Below are positions 29,009-38,463 of a stretch of 64,000 nt of DNA, piece after piece. Origin of the DNA: Alcanivorax sp. DP30 (GTDB taxonomy: Bacteria; Pseudomonadota; Gammaproteobacteria; Pseudomonadales; Alcanivoracaceae). Within the stretch, counting starts at the first letter, position 1, and the number at the start of each line of letters is the position of its first letter. Location: contig NZ_WTUY01000001.1 in NCBI RefSeq assembly GCF_009882945.1, forward strand, positions 266 through 64,265, read 5' to 3'. The translations under genes and the position numbers were made by a program. The notes below the pieces were generated by a model, which saw only the letters and a list, made by a program, of their open reading frames with translations, did no database searches and was not told where the DNA came from.

Positions 29009-29635
29009 ATGGCAAGATACATCGGTCCCAAGTGCAAGCTTTCCCGTCGTGAAGGCACTGATTTGTACCTGAAGAGTGGTATTCGTCCGCTCGATTCCAA
29101 GTGTAAGGCTGAGCAGGCTCCTGGTCAGGCTGCAGGTGGCCGTCGTCCGGCACGTCTGTCCGACTACGGTGTTCAGCTGCGCGAGAAGCAGAAAGTTCGT
29201 CGTACCTACGGTGTACTGGAAAAGCAGTTCCGTAGCTACTACAAGAAGGCAGCTTCCTCTAAAGGTGCAACCGGCGAAGTCCTGCTGCAACTTCTGGAAG
29301 GTCGTCTGGATAACGTGGTTTACCGCATGGGCTTCGGCTCTACTCGCTCTGAAGCGCGTCAGCTGGTTAGCCACCGTGCCATCCTGGTTAACGGTCAGTC
29401 TGTTAACGTGGCCTCTTACCAGGTGAAGCCGGGTGACGTGATCAACGTTCGCGAGAAGTCCAAGAACCAGTTGCGCGTCAAGAACGCCATGGAACTGGCT
29501 CAGCAGCGTGGTTTCGTGCCGTGGATCGAGGTGGACGAGAAGAAGCTGGAAGGGACTTTCAAGTCCAAGCCAGAGCGTATCGACCTGCCTGCCGAGATCA
29601 ACGAAAACCTGATCGTCGAGCTGTACTCCAAGTAA
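29009..29635 (+). CDS. rpsD: 30S ribosomal protein S4
   Basis: 208 residues. Primary 16S rRNA binder and accuracy protein; in enterobacteria also the alpha operon repressor. Contains the S4 domain [24 protein letters not shown] (residues about 95-118) and a conserved N-terminus [19 protein letters not shown]. Sixteen bases after rpsK. Confidence 0.97.
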   Translation: MARYIGPKCKLSRREGTDLYLKSGIRPLDSKCKAEQAPGQAAGGRRPARLSDYGVQLREKQKVRRTYGVLEKQFRSYYKKAASSKGATGEVLLQLLEGRLDNVVYRMGFGSTRSEARQLVSHRAILVNGQSVNVASYQVKPGDVINVREKSKNQLRVKNAMELAQQRGFVPWIEVDEKKLEGTFKSKPERIDLPAEINENLIVELYSK

Positions 29636-29655
29636 GGACTGCCTGAGGGATCTCT

Positions 29656-30663
29656 ATGACCGCCGTGAACGACTTTCTCACGCCCCGCTCGATCGCGGTC
29701 AACGCGATCAACCAGACCCACGCCAAAGTGGTTCTGGAACCGCTGGAGCGTGGTTTTGGCCACACCCTGGGGACTGCGCTGCGTCGCATCCTGATCTCCA
29801 GCATGCCCGGCTGCGCGATCACCGAAGTGGAGATCGAGGGCGTACAACACGAATACTCCTCCATTGAGGGTGTTCAGGAAGATGTGATCAACATCCTGCT
29901 GAACCTCAAGGGCGTTGCCCTGAAGATGGAAGACCGTGAAGAAGCTACTCTGGAGCTGGTCAAGAAAGGCCCCGGGGCAGTGACTGCGGATGACATTCAG
30001 CGTGATCACAGTGTTGAGATCGTCAACCCTGATCACCTGATCTGCACCATTACCGGCGACACCGAACTGCGTGTGAAGCTGAAAGTGCAGAAGGGTCGTG
30101 GCTACGAAGCCGCTGATTCCCGTCAGACTGATGAAGACGAGACTCGTGGCATTGGCCGCCTGCAGCTGGATGCCAGCTACAGCCCGGTTCGTCGCGTAGC
30201 CTACGTGGTTGAAGCTGCACGTGTTGAGCAGCGCACCGACCTGGACAAGCTGGTTATCGATCTGGAAACAGACGGAACCATTGATCCGGAAGAAGCGATT
30301 CGTCGTGCTGCCACTATTCTGCAGCAGCAGATCGCCGTCTTTGTGGATCTGGAACAGGACGCCAAGCCTGAGCCGAAGCAAGAGCGTGAAGAGATCGATC
30401 CGATCCTGCTGCGCCCGGTAGATGACCTTGAACTGACCGTTCGTTCTGCCAACTGTTTGAAGGCGGAAAACATCTACTACATCGGCGATTTGGTACAGCG
30501 TACCGAGGTTGAGTTGCTGAAGACCCCGAATCTGGGTAAGAAGTCTCTCACCGAGATCAAGGACGTGCTGGCCTCCAAGGGCTTGTCGCTGGGTATGCGT
30601 CTCGAGAACTGGCCGCCGGTCAGCCTTCGTGACGACGACCGGCTGAACACCAAATTGCGCTAA
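29656..30663 (+). CDS. rpoA: RNA polymerase alpha subunit
   Basis: 335 residues. The N-terminal domain (about 1-235) dimerises and nucleates RNA polymerase assembly; it contains [23 protein letters not shown]. The C-terminal domain (from about 250) binds UP elements and activators, with the helix-hairpin-helix stretch [19 protein letters not shown]. Between rpsD and rplQ as in most gammaproteobacteria. Confidence 0.98.
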   Translation: MTAVNDFLTPRSIAVNAINQTHAKVVLEPLERGFGHTLGTALRRILISSMPGCAITEVEIEGVQHEYSSIEGVQEDVINILLNLKGVALKMEDREEATLELVKKGPGAVTADDIQRDHSVEIVNPDHLICTITGDTELRVKLKVQKGRGYEAADSRQTDEDETRGIGRLQLDASYSPVRRVAYVVEAARVEQRTDLDKLVIDLETDGTIDPEEAIRRAATILQQQIAVFVDLEQDAKPEPKQEREEIDPILLRPVDDLELTVRSANCLKAENIYYIGDLVQRTEVELLKTPNLGKKSLTEIKDVLASKGLSLGMRLENWPPVSLRDDDRLNTKLR

Positions 30664-30713
30664 GTTAGTTGTTGTGGACGCTGTGAAGCGCCCCTGAACA
30701 TAGGAACAGAATC

Positions 30714-31097
30714 ATGCGTCATCGCAAAAGCGGCAGAAAACTGAATCGGAACAGCTCTCATCGTCAGGCGATGTTCCGTAACATGGCCGTGTCTCTGCTG
30801 GAGCACGGGGCGATCAAGACTACTCTGCCCAAGGCTAAAGAGCTGCGTCGTGTGGCTGAGCCGCTGATCACCCTGGCCAAGGAAGATTCCGTAGCCAACC
30901 GTCGTCTGGCTTTCAGCCGCACCCGTTCCAAGGAAGTGGTTGGCAAGCTGTTCAACGAACTGGGCCCGCGCTACAAGAGCCGTCCTGGTGGCTACGTGCG
31001 TATCCTCAAGATGGGCTTCCGTGCCGGTGATAATGCACCGATGGCCTATGTCGAGCTGGTAGACCGTCCAGAGGTTGCCGAAGCAGACGCTGAATAA
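30714..31097 (+). CDS. rplQ: 50S ribosomal protein L17
   Basis: 127 residues. Starts [21 protein letters not shown] and contains [26 protein letters not shown]. Last gene of the ribosomal cluster, followed 20 bases later by a strong terminator. Confidence 0.97.
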   Translation: MRHRKSGRKLNRNSSHRQAMFRNMAVSLLEHGAIKTTLPKAKELRRVAEPLITLAKEDSVANRRLAFSRTRSKEVVGKLFNELGPRYKSRPGGYVRILKMGFRAGDNAPMAYVELVDRPEVAEADAE

Positions 31098-31116
31098 GCG
31101 ATTTGTTGCAGTGACC

Positions 31117-31147
31117 AAAAAAACCGGGCTTAACGCCCGGTTTTTTT
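31117..31147 (+). terminator. Rho-independent terminator of the ribosomal supercluster
   Basis: CCGGGC (31124-31129) pairs with GCCCGG (31135-31140), loop TTAAC, flanked by seven A and seven T that extend the stem. It works in either orientation and closes the rplQ transcript. Confidence 0.93.
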
Positions 31148-31154
31148 ATGCCTG

Positions 31155-31182
31155 TTGCACAGCCTTGACTCTGTACTATGCT
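31155..31182 (+). promoter_or_regulatory. Possible promoter of the DOPA-dioxygenase-like gene
   Basis: TTGCAC (31155-31160), a 16-base spacer and TATGCT (31177-31182) lie just after the ribosomal terminator and about 110 bases before the next gene. Match is moderate. Confidence 0.35.
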
Positions 31183-31296
31183 GGGTAACAGCCCCTCAAG
31201 GCCTCCGGCGTGGTTTTGTGCCTCTTTCCTGGCGGCCGTCGCGGGTTGCCAGCCTTGAGCTGTGGAGGCTGTCTGGAGCGGCTACAGGCGAGAGTT

Positions 31297-31632
31297 ATGG
31301 CAATAAAGGGATTCCACGCACACGTCTACTTCGATGAGAATACATTCAGCCAGGCGGCGGCATTGTGCCAGTCTGCGCACCTCAACTTCGATCTGCCCAT
31401 GGGGCAGATGCACAGAAAGCCGGTCGGCCCGCATCCCAGCTGGAGTTGCCAGCTAACGGTACCCCGCAGGCTGGCGGGAGAGGTGATCCCCTGGCTGATG
31501 GCTAGCCGCAACGGACTGACCATCTTCATTCATGGCCTCAGTGGCGATGACTTGCGCGACCATACCGAACTGGTTATGTGGCTAGGGGAAAGTCAGCCGC
31601 TGGATTTGAGCATGTTCCAGTACTCGGCCTGA
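31297..31632 (+). CDS. DOPA 4,5-dioxygenase family protein
   Basis: 111 residues. The start AIKGFHAHVYFDE, the middle KPVGPHPSWSCQLTV and the end GLTIFIHGLSGDDLRDHTELVMWLG fit the small DOPA-dioxygenase-like family. Several His residues (7, 9 and later ones in PVGPHP, IHG and DHT) could bind metal. In bacteria the true substrate of these proteins is unknown. ATG 31297 was taken because the family motif starts just after it. It stands alone between the ribosomal terminator and a convergent small gene. Confidence 0.75.
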   Translation: MAIKGFHAHVYFDENTFSQAAALCQSAHLNFDLPMGQMHRKPVGPHPSWSCQLTVPRRLAGEVIPWLMASRNGLTIFIHGLSGDDLRDHTELVMWLGESQPLDLSMFQYSA

Positions 31633-31675
31633 AGCCAATAATTCCAGTCGCGTCTAAAGATCAGCTGTCTTTCTG

Positions 31676-32059
31676 CTAGTTTTGCGCCACTACGCGTCCC
31701 CTGTACATCAAGGTCTTGCCTGTTTTTTTCAGGTGTTTGCTGGCGCTGCTGTCTGGACCTTGTTGTTCATGGTTGTCCACTGCCTGCCCACGATAGAAAC
31801 GGACCGGCAAAGGGGCCGGGGGCGTGACCAGTTCATCCGGGCCTTCAAGTTCTATCAACGCCAGACGTATTTCTCCGTAAAGACGCTGCATTCCCTGTGA
31901 GCGGGTTCGGCCAGCGTAATGGGCCAGTCTGTGTCGCAGCTCGGGATCGGTGAGAGAGAGGTTGGCATCAAATTCCGCACGAATCAGTCGCCTGCACTGA
32001 TTAACCAGATTGACAATGTTGTACTGCATTAACCAACGGTGATCGGTAGTGCTGCTCAT
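31676..32059 (-). CDS. Uncharacterised 127-residue protein with two YRG motifs
   Basis: 127 residues. AGGAG lies ahead of ATG 32059 at a good distance. The N-terminal part (about 1-75) is helical and charged (NLVNQCRRLIRAEFDANLSL). The C-terminal part holds VRFYRGQAV and LMYRGRVV, two short copies of a hydrophobic-Y-R-G pattern, which recalls the small DUF4278 repeat but is too short to assign. No signal peptide. Function unknown. Confidence 0.65.
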   Translation of the reverse strand: MSSTTDHRWLMQYNIVNLVNQCRRLIRAEFDANLSLTDPELRHRLAHYAGRTRSQGMQRLYGEIRLALIELEGPDELVTPPAPLPVRFYRGQAVDNHEQQGPDSSASKHLKKTGKTLMYRGRVVAQN

Positions 32060-32196
32060 CACATACTCCTCAGACTGGGTCTGTGCCTTGCGATTAACAG
32101 AATATAAAGCAGAATTCGTGCCACTCTGAGCAGGGCTGGAAACCCCGTCTGGGCGCCCCAAAAAAGTACCCGTGGCCACGATGGTGCGGGGCTGCG

Positions 32197-32451
32197 TTAT
32201 TGTGAGGCGTGTCGCAGGGTTTCATGCTGTTTGCATAGAAGGCGGTTGTGGTCAGCCAATCCGGTAACGCCAGCCTGACGCACCCGAAAATCCAGCAGCG
32301 TAGCGTTGTTGGTATCTGTTGTGACGAGCCTGGATAGATGCGGAGCGCCCTGGCCAGAGAGTTGCCATATCTGCAAACCTGTGGCCTGGGCTTCGTACCA
32401 CCAGGCGATGGTTGTCACGAACGAAGGCCGCACCTTGATGAATCTTGCCAT
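32197..32451 (-). CDS. Possible small protein downstream of uvrA
   Basis: 84 residues, starting 21 bases after the uvrA stop on the same strand, with CAAGG about nine bases ahead of the ATG. The sequence (for example IAWWYEAQATGLQIWQLSGQG) contains several Trp and no obvious low-complexity bias. No family was recognised. It may be read through from uvrA or be a chance frame; codon use does not decide. Confidence 0.4.
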   Translation of the reverse strand: MARFIKVRPSFVTTIAWWYEAQATGLQIWQLSGQGAPHLSRLVTTDTNNATLLDFRVRQAGVTGLADHNRLLCKQHETLRHASQ

Positions 32452-32472
32452 CTGGCGATGCCTTGCACGCTG

Positions 32473-35304
32473 TCACTTCAGCATCGTTTTCAGGAACCGC
32501 CCGGTATGGCTGCCCTTCACTTTGGCGACTTCTTCGGGTGTGCCTTCGGCGATAATCTCGCCGCCGCCATCGCCGCCTTCCGGGCCCAGGTCCACAACCC
32601 AATCGGCCGTCTTGATGACGTCCAGGTTGTGCTCGATGACAGCCACGGTGTTGCCATGGTCAGCCAGTCGGTTGAGCACGTCCAGTAGCAGCTGGATATC
32701 GTGAAAGTGCAAGCCGGTAGTCGGTTCGTCGAGAATATAGAGCGTGTTGCCGGTGTCGCGGCGTGACAGTTCCTTGGCCAGCTTGACCCGTTGGGCTTCA
32801 CCGCCGGACAGGGTGGTGGCGGCCTGGCCGAGCTTGATGTAACTGAGGCCCACGTCGATCAGGGTCTGCAACTTGCGGGCGAGTGCAGGTACGGCATCGA
32901 AGAATTCACGGCCGGCTTCAATGGTCAGGTCCAGCACCTCGAAGATGTTCTTGCCCTTGTAGGTGATCTCCAGGGTTTCCCGGTTATAGCGTTTGCCTTC
33001 ACAGACTTCACAGGGCACGTAGATATCCGGCAAGAAGTGCATCTCGACCTTGATGACACCGTCGCCCTGACAGGCCTCGCAGCGCCCGCCCTTGACGTTA
33101 AAGCTGAAGCGTCCTGGTTTGTACCCGCGAGCACGGGCTTCCTGGGTCCCGGCGAACAGTTCACGAACCGGGGTGAAGATGCCGGTGTAGGTGGCCGGGT
33201 TGGAGCGCGGGGTTCGGCCAATGGGGCTTTGGTCGATATCCACGACCTTGTCGAAATGCTCGAGACCCTCAATAGCTTCGTGAGGGCCTGCCTTGAGGGT
33301 GGTTGCCTTGTTCAGTTTGGTGGCTGCCAATGGATAAAGCGTGCTGTTGATCAGGGTGGATTTACCGGAACCTGACACCCCGGTGATACAGGTCAGCAGT
33401 CCGACGGGCAGATTGAGAGGGTGTCCTTTGAGATTGTTGCCGCTGGCCCCGAGCAGGGTGAGCCACTTGTCGTCCTTGTTCTGGCGGCGCTTGTTCGGCA
33501 CGGCGATCTGCTTTCGGCCGGAAAGGTAGTCGCCGGTGAGCGAGTCCGGGTTGTCCGCAACCTGCTGGGCGCTGCCTTGGGCCACCACGGTGCCACCATG
33601 GACGCCGGCGCCAGGGCCGATATCGATGACATGGTCGGCAAGGCGAATGGCATCCTCGTCGTGTTCCACCACCAGTACGGTGTTGCCGAGATCGCGCAGG
33701 CGGGTCAGGGTGTTGAGCAGGCGTTCGTTGTCGCGCTGATGGAGGCCGATGGAGGGTTCGTCCAGTACATACATGACGCCCACGAGGCCTGCGCCGATCT
33801 GGCTCGCCAGGCGAATGCGCTGGGCTTCTCCGCCGGACAGGGTTTCTGCGCTCCGTTCCAGGGTCAGGTATTCGAGGCCCACGTTGACCAGGAACTGGAG
33901 GCGATCGCGAATTTCCTTGAGAATCTTGTCGGCAATCTCGCCCTTGCTACCCGGCAGATTGAGTTCACTGAAATAGTTGTGGGCCTTGCCAACGGCCAGG
34001 CGCACCACATCCGGCAGGGTGGTTTGTTCGATAAATACATGTCGGGCGGCCTCGCGCAAGCGGGAGCCATTACAGCTGGGGCAGCTGGAGGTGGACATAT
34101 AGTTGAGCAGGTCTTCACGCACCGCGTCGGATTCGGTCTCCCGGTAGCGGCGCTCCATATTGGGAATGATGCCCTCAAACGGATGGTTGCGCTTGATGAT
34201 GTCGCCACGATCGTTGAGGTAGCGGAACTCGATGCTTTCCTTGCCGGTGCCGTAAAGGATCTTCTTGCGGGTGGCCTTGTCCAGTTCCTGAAAGGGCAGG
34301 TCCATGTCGAAACCAATGCTCTGTGACAGCGAGTTGAGCATCTGGAAATAGTAGACGTTGCGGCGATCCCATCCGCGGATGGCGCCTTCGGACAGTGACA
34401 GCTCCTCGGAATTGATGACCTTGTCTTCGTCGAAGAACTGTTTCATGCCGAGGCCGTCACAGCTGGGGCAGGCGCCGGCCGGATTGTTGAAGGAGAACAG
34501 CCGCGGTTCCAGTTCAGGAATGGAGTAGCCACAGTGGGAGCAGGCAAACTTGGCGGAGAAGGTGATTTCCTCACTGTCGCTCTCTGCACTCTCCATGGGG
34601 GCAATGATGGCGATGTCGTCGGCCAGATTGAGCGCGGTTTCGAAGGATTCCGCAAGACGGTTTTGCATGTCGTCACGGACCTTGAAGCGATCGACCACCA
34701 CTTCGATGGTGTGCTTCTTGTTCTTTTCCAGATCTGGGGTGTCGTCCATGTCGTAGATGCGGCCATCCACCCGAACGCGGATAAAGCCCTGGGCGCGCAA
34801 TTCTTCGAACAGGTGCAGGTGCTCGCCTTTCTTCTCGCGAATCACCGGGGCAAGCAGCATCAGCTTGCTGCCTTCTTCCATGGCCAGCACCTGGTCCACC
34901 ATCTGGCTGATGGTCTGTGCTGCCAGCGGGGTGTCATGCTCTGGGCAGCGGGGTTCGCCAACGCGGGCGAACAGCAGGCGCAGGTAATCGTAGATCTCGG
35001 TGATGGTGCCCACGGTGGAGCGAGGATTGTGGCTGGTAGACTTCTGCTCGATAGAAATGGCCGGGCTGAGCCCCTCGATGTGATCCACATCGGGCTTTTC
35101 CATCATCGAAAGAAACTGGCGGGCATAGGTGGAGAGGGACTCCACATAACGGCGCTGCCCTTCGGCATAGAGGGTGTCGAATGCCAGTGAGGATTTCCCC
35201 GAGCCGGACAGGCCGGTAATCACCACCAGCTTGTCCCGGGGAATATCCAGGTCCACGTTCTTCAGGTTATGGGTGCGTGCCCCGCGAACCAGAATGGTAT
35301 CCAT
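32473..35304 (-). CDS. uvrA: Excinuclease ABC subunit A
   Basis: 943 residues, normal length. ATPase that finds bulky DNA damage and loads UvrB in nucleotide excision repair. Two ABC cassettes: Walker [10 protein letters not shown] near residue 32 and [10 protein letters not shown] near 645, with ABC signatures LSGGEAQR in each half. Zinc-finger Cys pairs ([10 protein letters not shown]…CPSCDGLG and CEACQGDG…CEVCEG) are present. A LexA box lies just upstream, so SOS induction is likely. The start is ATG 35304 with AGGGG before it. Confidence 0.97.
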   Translation of the reverse strand: MDTILVRGARTHNLKNVDLDIPRDKLVVITGLSGSGKSSLAFDTLYAEGQRRYVESLSTYARQFLSMMEKPDVDHIEGLSPAISIEQKSTSHNPRSTVGTITEIYDYLRLLFARVGEPRCPEHDTPLAAQTISQMVDQVLAMEEGSKLMLLAPVIREKKGEHLHLFEELRAQGFIRVRVDGRIYDMDDTPDLEKNKKHTIEVVVDRFKVRDDMQNRLAESFETALNLADDIAIIAPMESAESDSEEITFSAKFACSHCGYSIPELEPRLFSFNNPAGACPSCDGLGMKQFFDEDKVINSEELSLSEGAIRGWDRRNVYYFQMLNSLSQSIGFDMDLPFQELDKATRKKILYGTGKESIEFRYLNDRGDIIKRNHPFEGIIPNMERRYRETESDAVREDLLNYMSTSSCPSCNGSRLREAARHVFIEQTTLPDVVRLAVGKAHNYFSELNLPGSKGEIADKILKEIRDRLQFLVNVGLEYLTLERSAETLSGGEAQRIRLASQIGAGLVGVMYVLDEPSIGLHQRDNERLLNTLTRLRDLGNTVLVVEHDEDAIRLADHVIDIGPGAGVHGGTVVAQGSAQQVADNPDSLTGDYLSGRKQIAVPNKRRQNKDDKWLTLLGASGNNLKGHPLNLPVGLLTCITGVSGSGKSTLINSTLYPLAATKLNKATTLKAGPHEAIEGLEHFDKVVDIDQSPIGRTPRSNPATYTGIFTPVRELFAGTQEARARGYKPGRFSFNVKGGRCEACQGDGVIKVEMHFLPDIYVPCEVCEGKRYNRETLEITYKGKNIFEVLDLTIEAGREFFDAVPALARKLQTLIDVGLSYIKLGQAATTLSGGEAQRVKLAKELSRRDTGNTLYILDEPTTGLHFHDIQLLLDVLNRLADHGNTVAVIEHNLDVIKTADWVVDLGPEGGDGGGEIIAEGTPEEVAKVKGSHTGRFLKTMLK

Positions 35305-35320
35305 CTACTGCCCCTGAGTA

Positions 35321-35336
35321 CTGTCAAAATGAACAG
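35321..35336 (-). promoter_or_regulatory. LexA (SOS) box of uvrA
   Basis: Read on the - strand, CTGTTCATTTTGACAG fits CTGT-N8-ACAG perfectly. TATACT, a -10-like hexamer (35340-35345), lies directly upstream, so the box would cover the transcription start, 17-32 bases before the uvrA ATG. This is the classical position for LexA repression. Confidence 0.8.
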
Positions 35337-35378
35337 GGCAGTATAGGGGAAATACTGTGAAGGGGAAAAGAAAGGTGA

Positions 35379-35454
35379 TTGACCACAGAGATCACATACG
35401 GCCCCAGGGAGAGCCGGGTGCTGTTCGGTTCTCTCTGCGGCCTCTGCGGTGGAA
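35379..35454. repeat. Imperfect inverted repeat, possible dispersed element
   Basis: TTGACCACAGAG (35379-35390) faces CTCTGCGGTGGAA (35442-35454), with a second CTCTGCGG at 35433-35440. The pattern accaCAGAG…CTCTGcGGTGG resembles dispersed inverted repeats known from many proteobacteria. It lies between the end of the CsgD-like gene and the uvrA promoter and might end transcription of the former. Confidence 0.4.
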
Positions 35455-35459
35455 AGGTC

Positions 35460-36110
35460 TTAAAGGTTTTCCTGGGCCCAGTTCACTGCCTGCAGACGGT
35501 TGGAGGCGTTGATCTTCTTGAAGATGTTGTAGATGTGGGTCTTGATGGTGTGCGGGCTCAGGTTGAGGCTGCTGGCGATTTCGGAGTTCTTGGCGCCGGT
35601 GGCCATGACTTTGAGCACTTCCACTTCCCGGTCGGTGAGGTTGACCTCGCTGCGGGAGAAGGTTTTGTTAAAGGTGCGGCTCTTCATCAGGTAGGTTTGC
35701 AGTACCGCGCGGGGGAACCACAGCTCGCCGTCAAAGATGGCCTTGATGCCTTTGCTCAGCATTGCCTGGGGGCAGTCGAACTGGAAGCCGCCATTTACCA
35801 TGGGCAGGCCGGCCAGTTTTGACAGGGATTCCTCATCATCCACGTTGAAGACGGCAATCAGGACATCGTTTTCCACTTCCTGGTCGGCTTCCAGCAGGTG
35901 AGCAATCACTTCATTCACGTCCACGCTGTGGTAATCCACCAGAAACAGGTTCTGGTCTTTGGTGCGCAGGGTCTCCACCGTGATGTCATGCACGAAGGGG
36001 ATAGAGTGCGTGGCAACCTCTTCCTTTACCAGGAACTCGGTGAGCAGTGCATTTTGCAGCTGTTGGCCGCCGACTACATAGACCTGCTGGCTTTGTTGTT
36101 GGGTATTCAT
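35460..36110 (-). CDS. CsgD/VpsT-type LuxR-family biofilm regulator
   Basis: 216 residues, the length of Escherichia coli CsgD. The receiver-like N-terminal domain (1-120) lacks a normal phospho-acceptor pattern. The LuxR-type helix-turn-helix (about 155-216) has LTDREVEVLKVMATGAKNSE and HTIKTHIYNIFKKI, ending AVNWAQENL as CsgD ends AVSWANDNL. WFPR at residues 131-134 (bases 35709-35720) lies where VpsT has its c-di-GMP-binding W-[FLM]-[TS]-R motif. ATG 36110 was chosen; upstream in-frame ATGs exist. In relatives these proteins control matrix genes. Confidence 0.8.
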   Translation of the reverse strand: MNTQQQSQQVYVVGGQQLQNALLTEFLVKEEVATHSIPFVHDITVETLRTKDQNLFLVDYHSVDVNEVIAHLLEADQEVENDVLIAVFNVDDEESLSKLAGLPMVNGGFQFDCPQAMLSKGIKAIFDGELWFPRAVLQTYLMKSRTFNKTFSRSEVNLTDREVEVLKVMATGAKNSEIASSLNLSPHTIKTHIYNIFKKINASNRLQAVNWAQENL

Positions 36111-36457
36111 TGTCCTGTCCATGACTGCTTGGGTGTCTGCCGCGTTGCATATGGCTGGTTCAGAATGACTGAAGTCGGCATGGCATAACTGCAAACCACC
36201 CTAGGCATTAGCCTAAGAAAAAAAACTTATCAGCATGTGAATCTATCACCGCTTTGACGGGGGTTCAATTTACTGGGGCAGCCTTTTCACGAAGTTTACG
36301 AATTTTATTCCCGTGATTGTGACCGGATAGCCGCTGGGGGCGGATGCCTGGCAGGGTGGGATGATGTTCTGTCGGAACGGGAATCTGCTACACTGCACGC
36401 CCCCCAGACAGTAGCGAATGGCCAGAAGGCCGGACCGGCAGGAGTTTTCAGGTTTCA
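36111..36457. other. Divergent intergenic region between the CsgD-like gene and the MFS gene
   Basis: About 350 bases, AT-rich near 36210-36300. A palindrome TAGGC-ATTA-GCCTA (36202-36215) lies about 90 bases upstream of the regulator start and could be an operator. No clear promoter hexamers were picked for either gene. Confidence 0.4.
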
Positions 36458-37825
36458 ATGACAGCCCCATCTTCCAATGCGCTGCAGCGTACCGAGCTGA
36501 AAACCACCGGTTACATGGCTACCATCTTCGCCCTGCGAATGTTCGGCTTGTTCATGATTCTGCCGATCTTTGCGGTGTACGGAAAAGAGCTGGAAGGCGC
36601 CTCACCACTGCTGATTGGCACCGCCATTGGTGCCTACGGCCTGATGCAGGCCATGTTGCAGATTCCTTTTGGCATGATGTCCGATCGCTTCGGGCGCCGC
36701 CCGCTGTTGTTGATCGGGCTTGTGTTGTTCATCGCAGGTGGCGTTGTGGCGGCCATGAGTGACCATATTTACGGGGTTATCGCTGGCCGTGCGCTGCAGG
36801 GCGCCGGTGCCATCGCCAGTGTGATCATGGCGCTGATTGGTGATGTGGTCAGTGAGAAGAACCGGACCCGGGCCATGGCGTTGATCGGTATGTCAGTGGG
36901 TGGGTCCTTTATCCTTGCCCTGATTCTGGGGCCTTTGCTGGCGGCCTGGTTGGGCCTGTCGGGCTTGTTCTGGGCTACCTCCCTGCTGGGGGGGCTGGCC
37001 TTGCTGGTGGCCTTCGTGGTGCCGGCGCCGAAGAGTCATCAGGGTGAGCTATTGCCTGCAGGTGAGCGCTTCCGACGCGTATTGCGGAACAAGACATTGC
37101 TGCGGTTTGATGTAGGCATTTTCACACTTCATGTGATCATGACTGCGTCCTTTGTGGTGGTGCCGGCGCTGCTTTCCGAGCGGCTCGGCATGAGCCTGCA
37201 GAGCCACAGCCTGCTGTACCTGGGGGTTCTGGTCGCCGGGTTTGTGGCCATGGTGCCGCTGGTGATCCGGGCGGAACGTCGTGGCGCTGTGCCCGTTAAA
37301 AGGCTGGCCATTGTATTGCTGGGCATCTCACAGCTGCTGCTGGCCCTGGCAGGGGCTGAGCTATGGCACTATGTGCTTGCCTTGCTGGTGTTCTTTGCTG
37401 CGTTCAATCTGCTGGAGGCGCTGCTGCCTTCGCTGGTAGGGCGGGCGGCGCCAGCGGGCACTCGCGGTACTGCCATGGGGGTATATTCCAGCTCCCAGTT
37501 TATGGGGGTGTTTGTGGGTGGCCAGTTGGGCGGGGCCCTGTATCAGTGGTTTGGCCCGCAGGCTGTGTTTCTTGGCTGTTTGGCCCTGGCGATAATCTGG
37601 TTGCTGGTATTGTCCGGCCTGAAGGAATTGCCGAGGCTGGAAAACCGGGTGCTCCAGTTGCAGCCCGGTCAGGACTGGCAGGTACTGAGTCGCCAATTAC
37701 ATCGCGTGCCTGGTGTGGAAGAGGTGGTGGTTGTGGAAGAGCAGGCCATGGTGCTGCTCAAAATTGATACAGGCGCTCTGGATGAGAGCCAGTTGCAGGG
37801 ACTCGCCGTCGTAGGTCAAAGCTGA
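36458..37825 (+). CDS. YajR-like major facilitator transporter
   Basis: 455 residues, twelve predicted membrane segments and the MFS loop 2-3 motif GMMSDRFGRRPLLL. The N-terminal half has GRALQGAGA of drug/H+ antiporters. A soluble C-terminal tail of about 60 residues (from about 395, ending in VPGVEEVVVVEEQAMVLLKI) is compatible with the ferredoxin-like YAM domain of Escherichia coli YajR, which has 454 residues. Substrate unknown. The uvrA-MFS-ssb order is common in pseudomonads. Confidence 0.85.
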   Translation: MTAPSSNALQRTELKTTGYMATIFALRMFGLFMILPIFAVYGKELEGASPLLIGTAIGAYGLMQAMLQIPFGMMSDRFGRRPLLLIGLVLFIAGGVVAAMSDHIYGVIAGRALQGAGAIASVIMALIGDVVSEKNRTRAMALIGMSVGGSFILALILGPLLAAWLGLSGLFWATSLLGGLALLVAFVVPAPKSHQGELLPAGERFRRVLRNKTLLRFDVGIFTLHVIMTASFVVVPALLSERLGMSLQSHSLLYLGVLVAGFVAMVPLVIRAERRGAVPVKRLAIVLLGISQLLLALAGAELWHYVLALLVFFAAFNLLEALLPSLVGRAAPAGTRGTAMGVYSSSQFMGVFVGGQLGGALYQWFGPQAVFLGCLALAIIWLLVLSGLKELPRLENRVLQLQPGQDWQVLSRQLHRVPGVEEVVVVEEQAMVLLKIDTGALDESQLQGLAVVGQS

Positions 37826-37920
37826 CACAATGGCGGACTGAGCCCTGCTTCGACAATGAAGCTGGGGGGCTGCCGGCCAGGCCCCCTGAATACTGACCAT
37901 AAGAGTCACGGAGAGAAACA

Positions 37921-38454
37921 ATGGCGCGCGGCGTTAACAAGGTAATTCTGATTGGCAATCTGGGTGCGGATCCGGAAACACGTTTCATGCCCAGTGGTGG
38001 TGCGGTAACCAATATTCGTCTGGCCACCAGTGAATCCTGGAAGGATAAGCAGAGCGGCCAGATGCAGGAACGCACGGAATGGCACCGGGTGGTGTTCTTC
38101 AACAAGCTTGGCGAAATTGCCGGCGAATACCTCAAGAAAGGCTCCAAGGTCTTCATCGAAGGCTCGATCCGTACCCGCAAGTGGCAGGGACAGGATGGCC
38201 AGGACCGTTACACCACGGAAATCGTGGCCAACGACATGCAGATGCTGGATGGCCGTGGTGAAGGCGGCGGTCAGGGCGGTGGCGGCTTCGCTCCCCAGGG
38301 CAATCAAGGCAACCAGGGTGGTCAGGGTAATGCCGGCGGTTACGGCAACAACGATAACTTCGGTGGCGGTGGTAATGCTCCGCAATCCAACCCGAATCAA
38401 GGCGGAAGTTTCAGTGGTCCCGCGGACGATTTTGACGACGACATTCCGTTCTAA
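37921..38454 (+). CDS. ssb: Single-stranded DNA-binding protein
   Basis: 177 residues. OB-fold domain (about 1-112) beginning [19 protein letters not shown], then a Gly/Gln/Asn-rich linker, and the acidic tip DDFDDDIPF that recruits replication and repair partners. GGAGAGAAAC precedes the ATG. Its stop is nine bases before gspN, so the secretion gene may be partly read from the ssb transcript. Confidence 0.97.
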   Translation: MARGVNKVILIGNLGADPETRFMPSGGAVTNIRLATSESWKDKQSGQMQERTEWHRVVFFNKLGEIAGEYLKKGSKVFIEGSIRTRKWQGQDGQDRYTTEIVANDMQMLDGRGEGGGQGGGGFAPQGNQGNQGGQGNAGGYGNNDNFGGGGNAPQSNPNQGGSFSGPADDFDDDIPF

Positions 38455-38463
38455 GGCGGCCTG

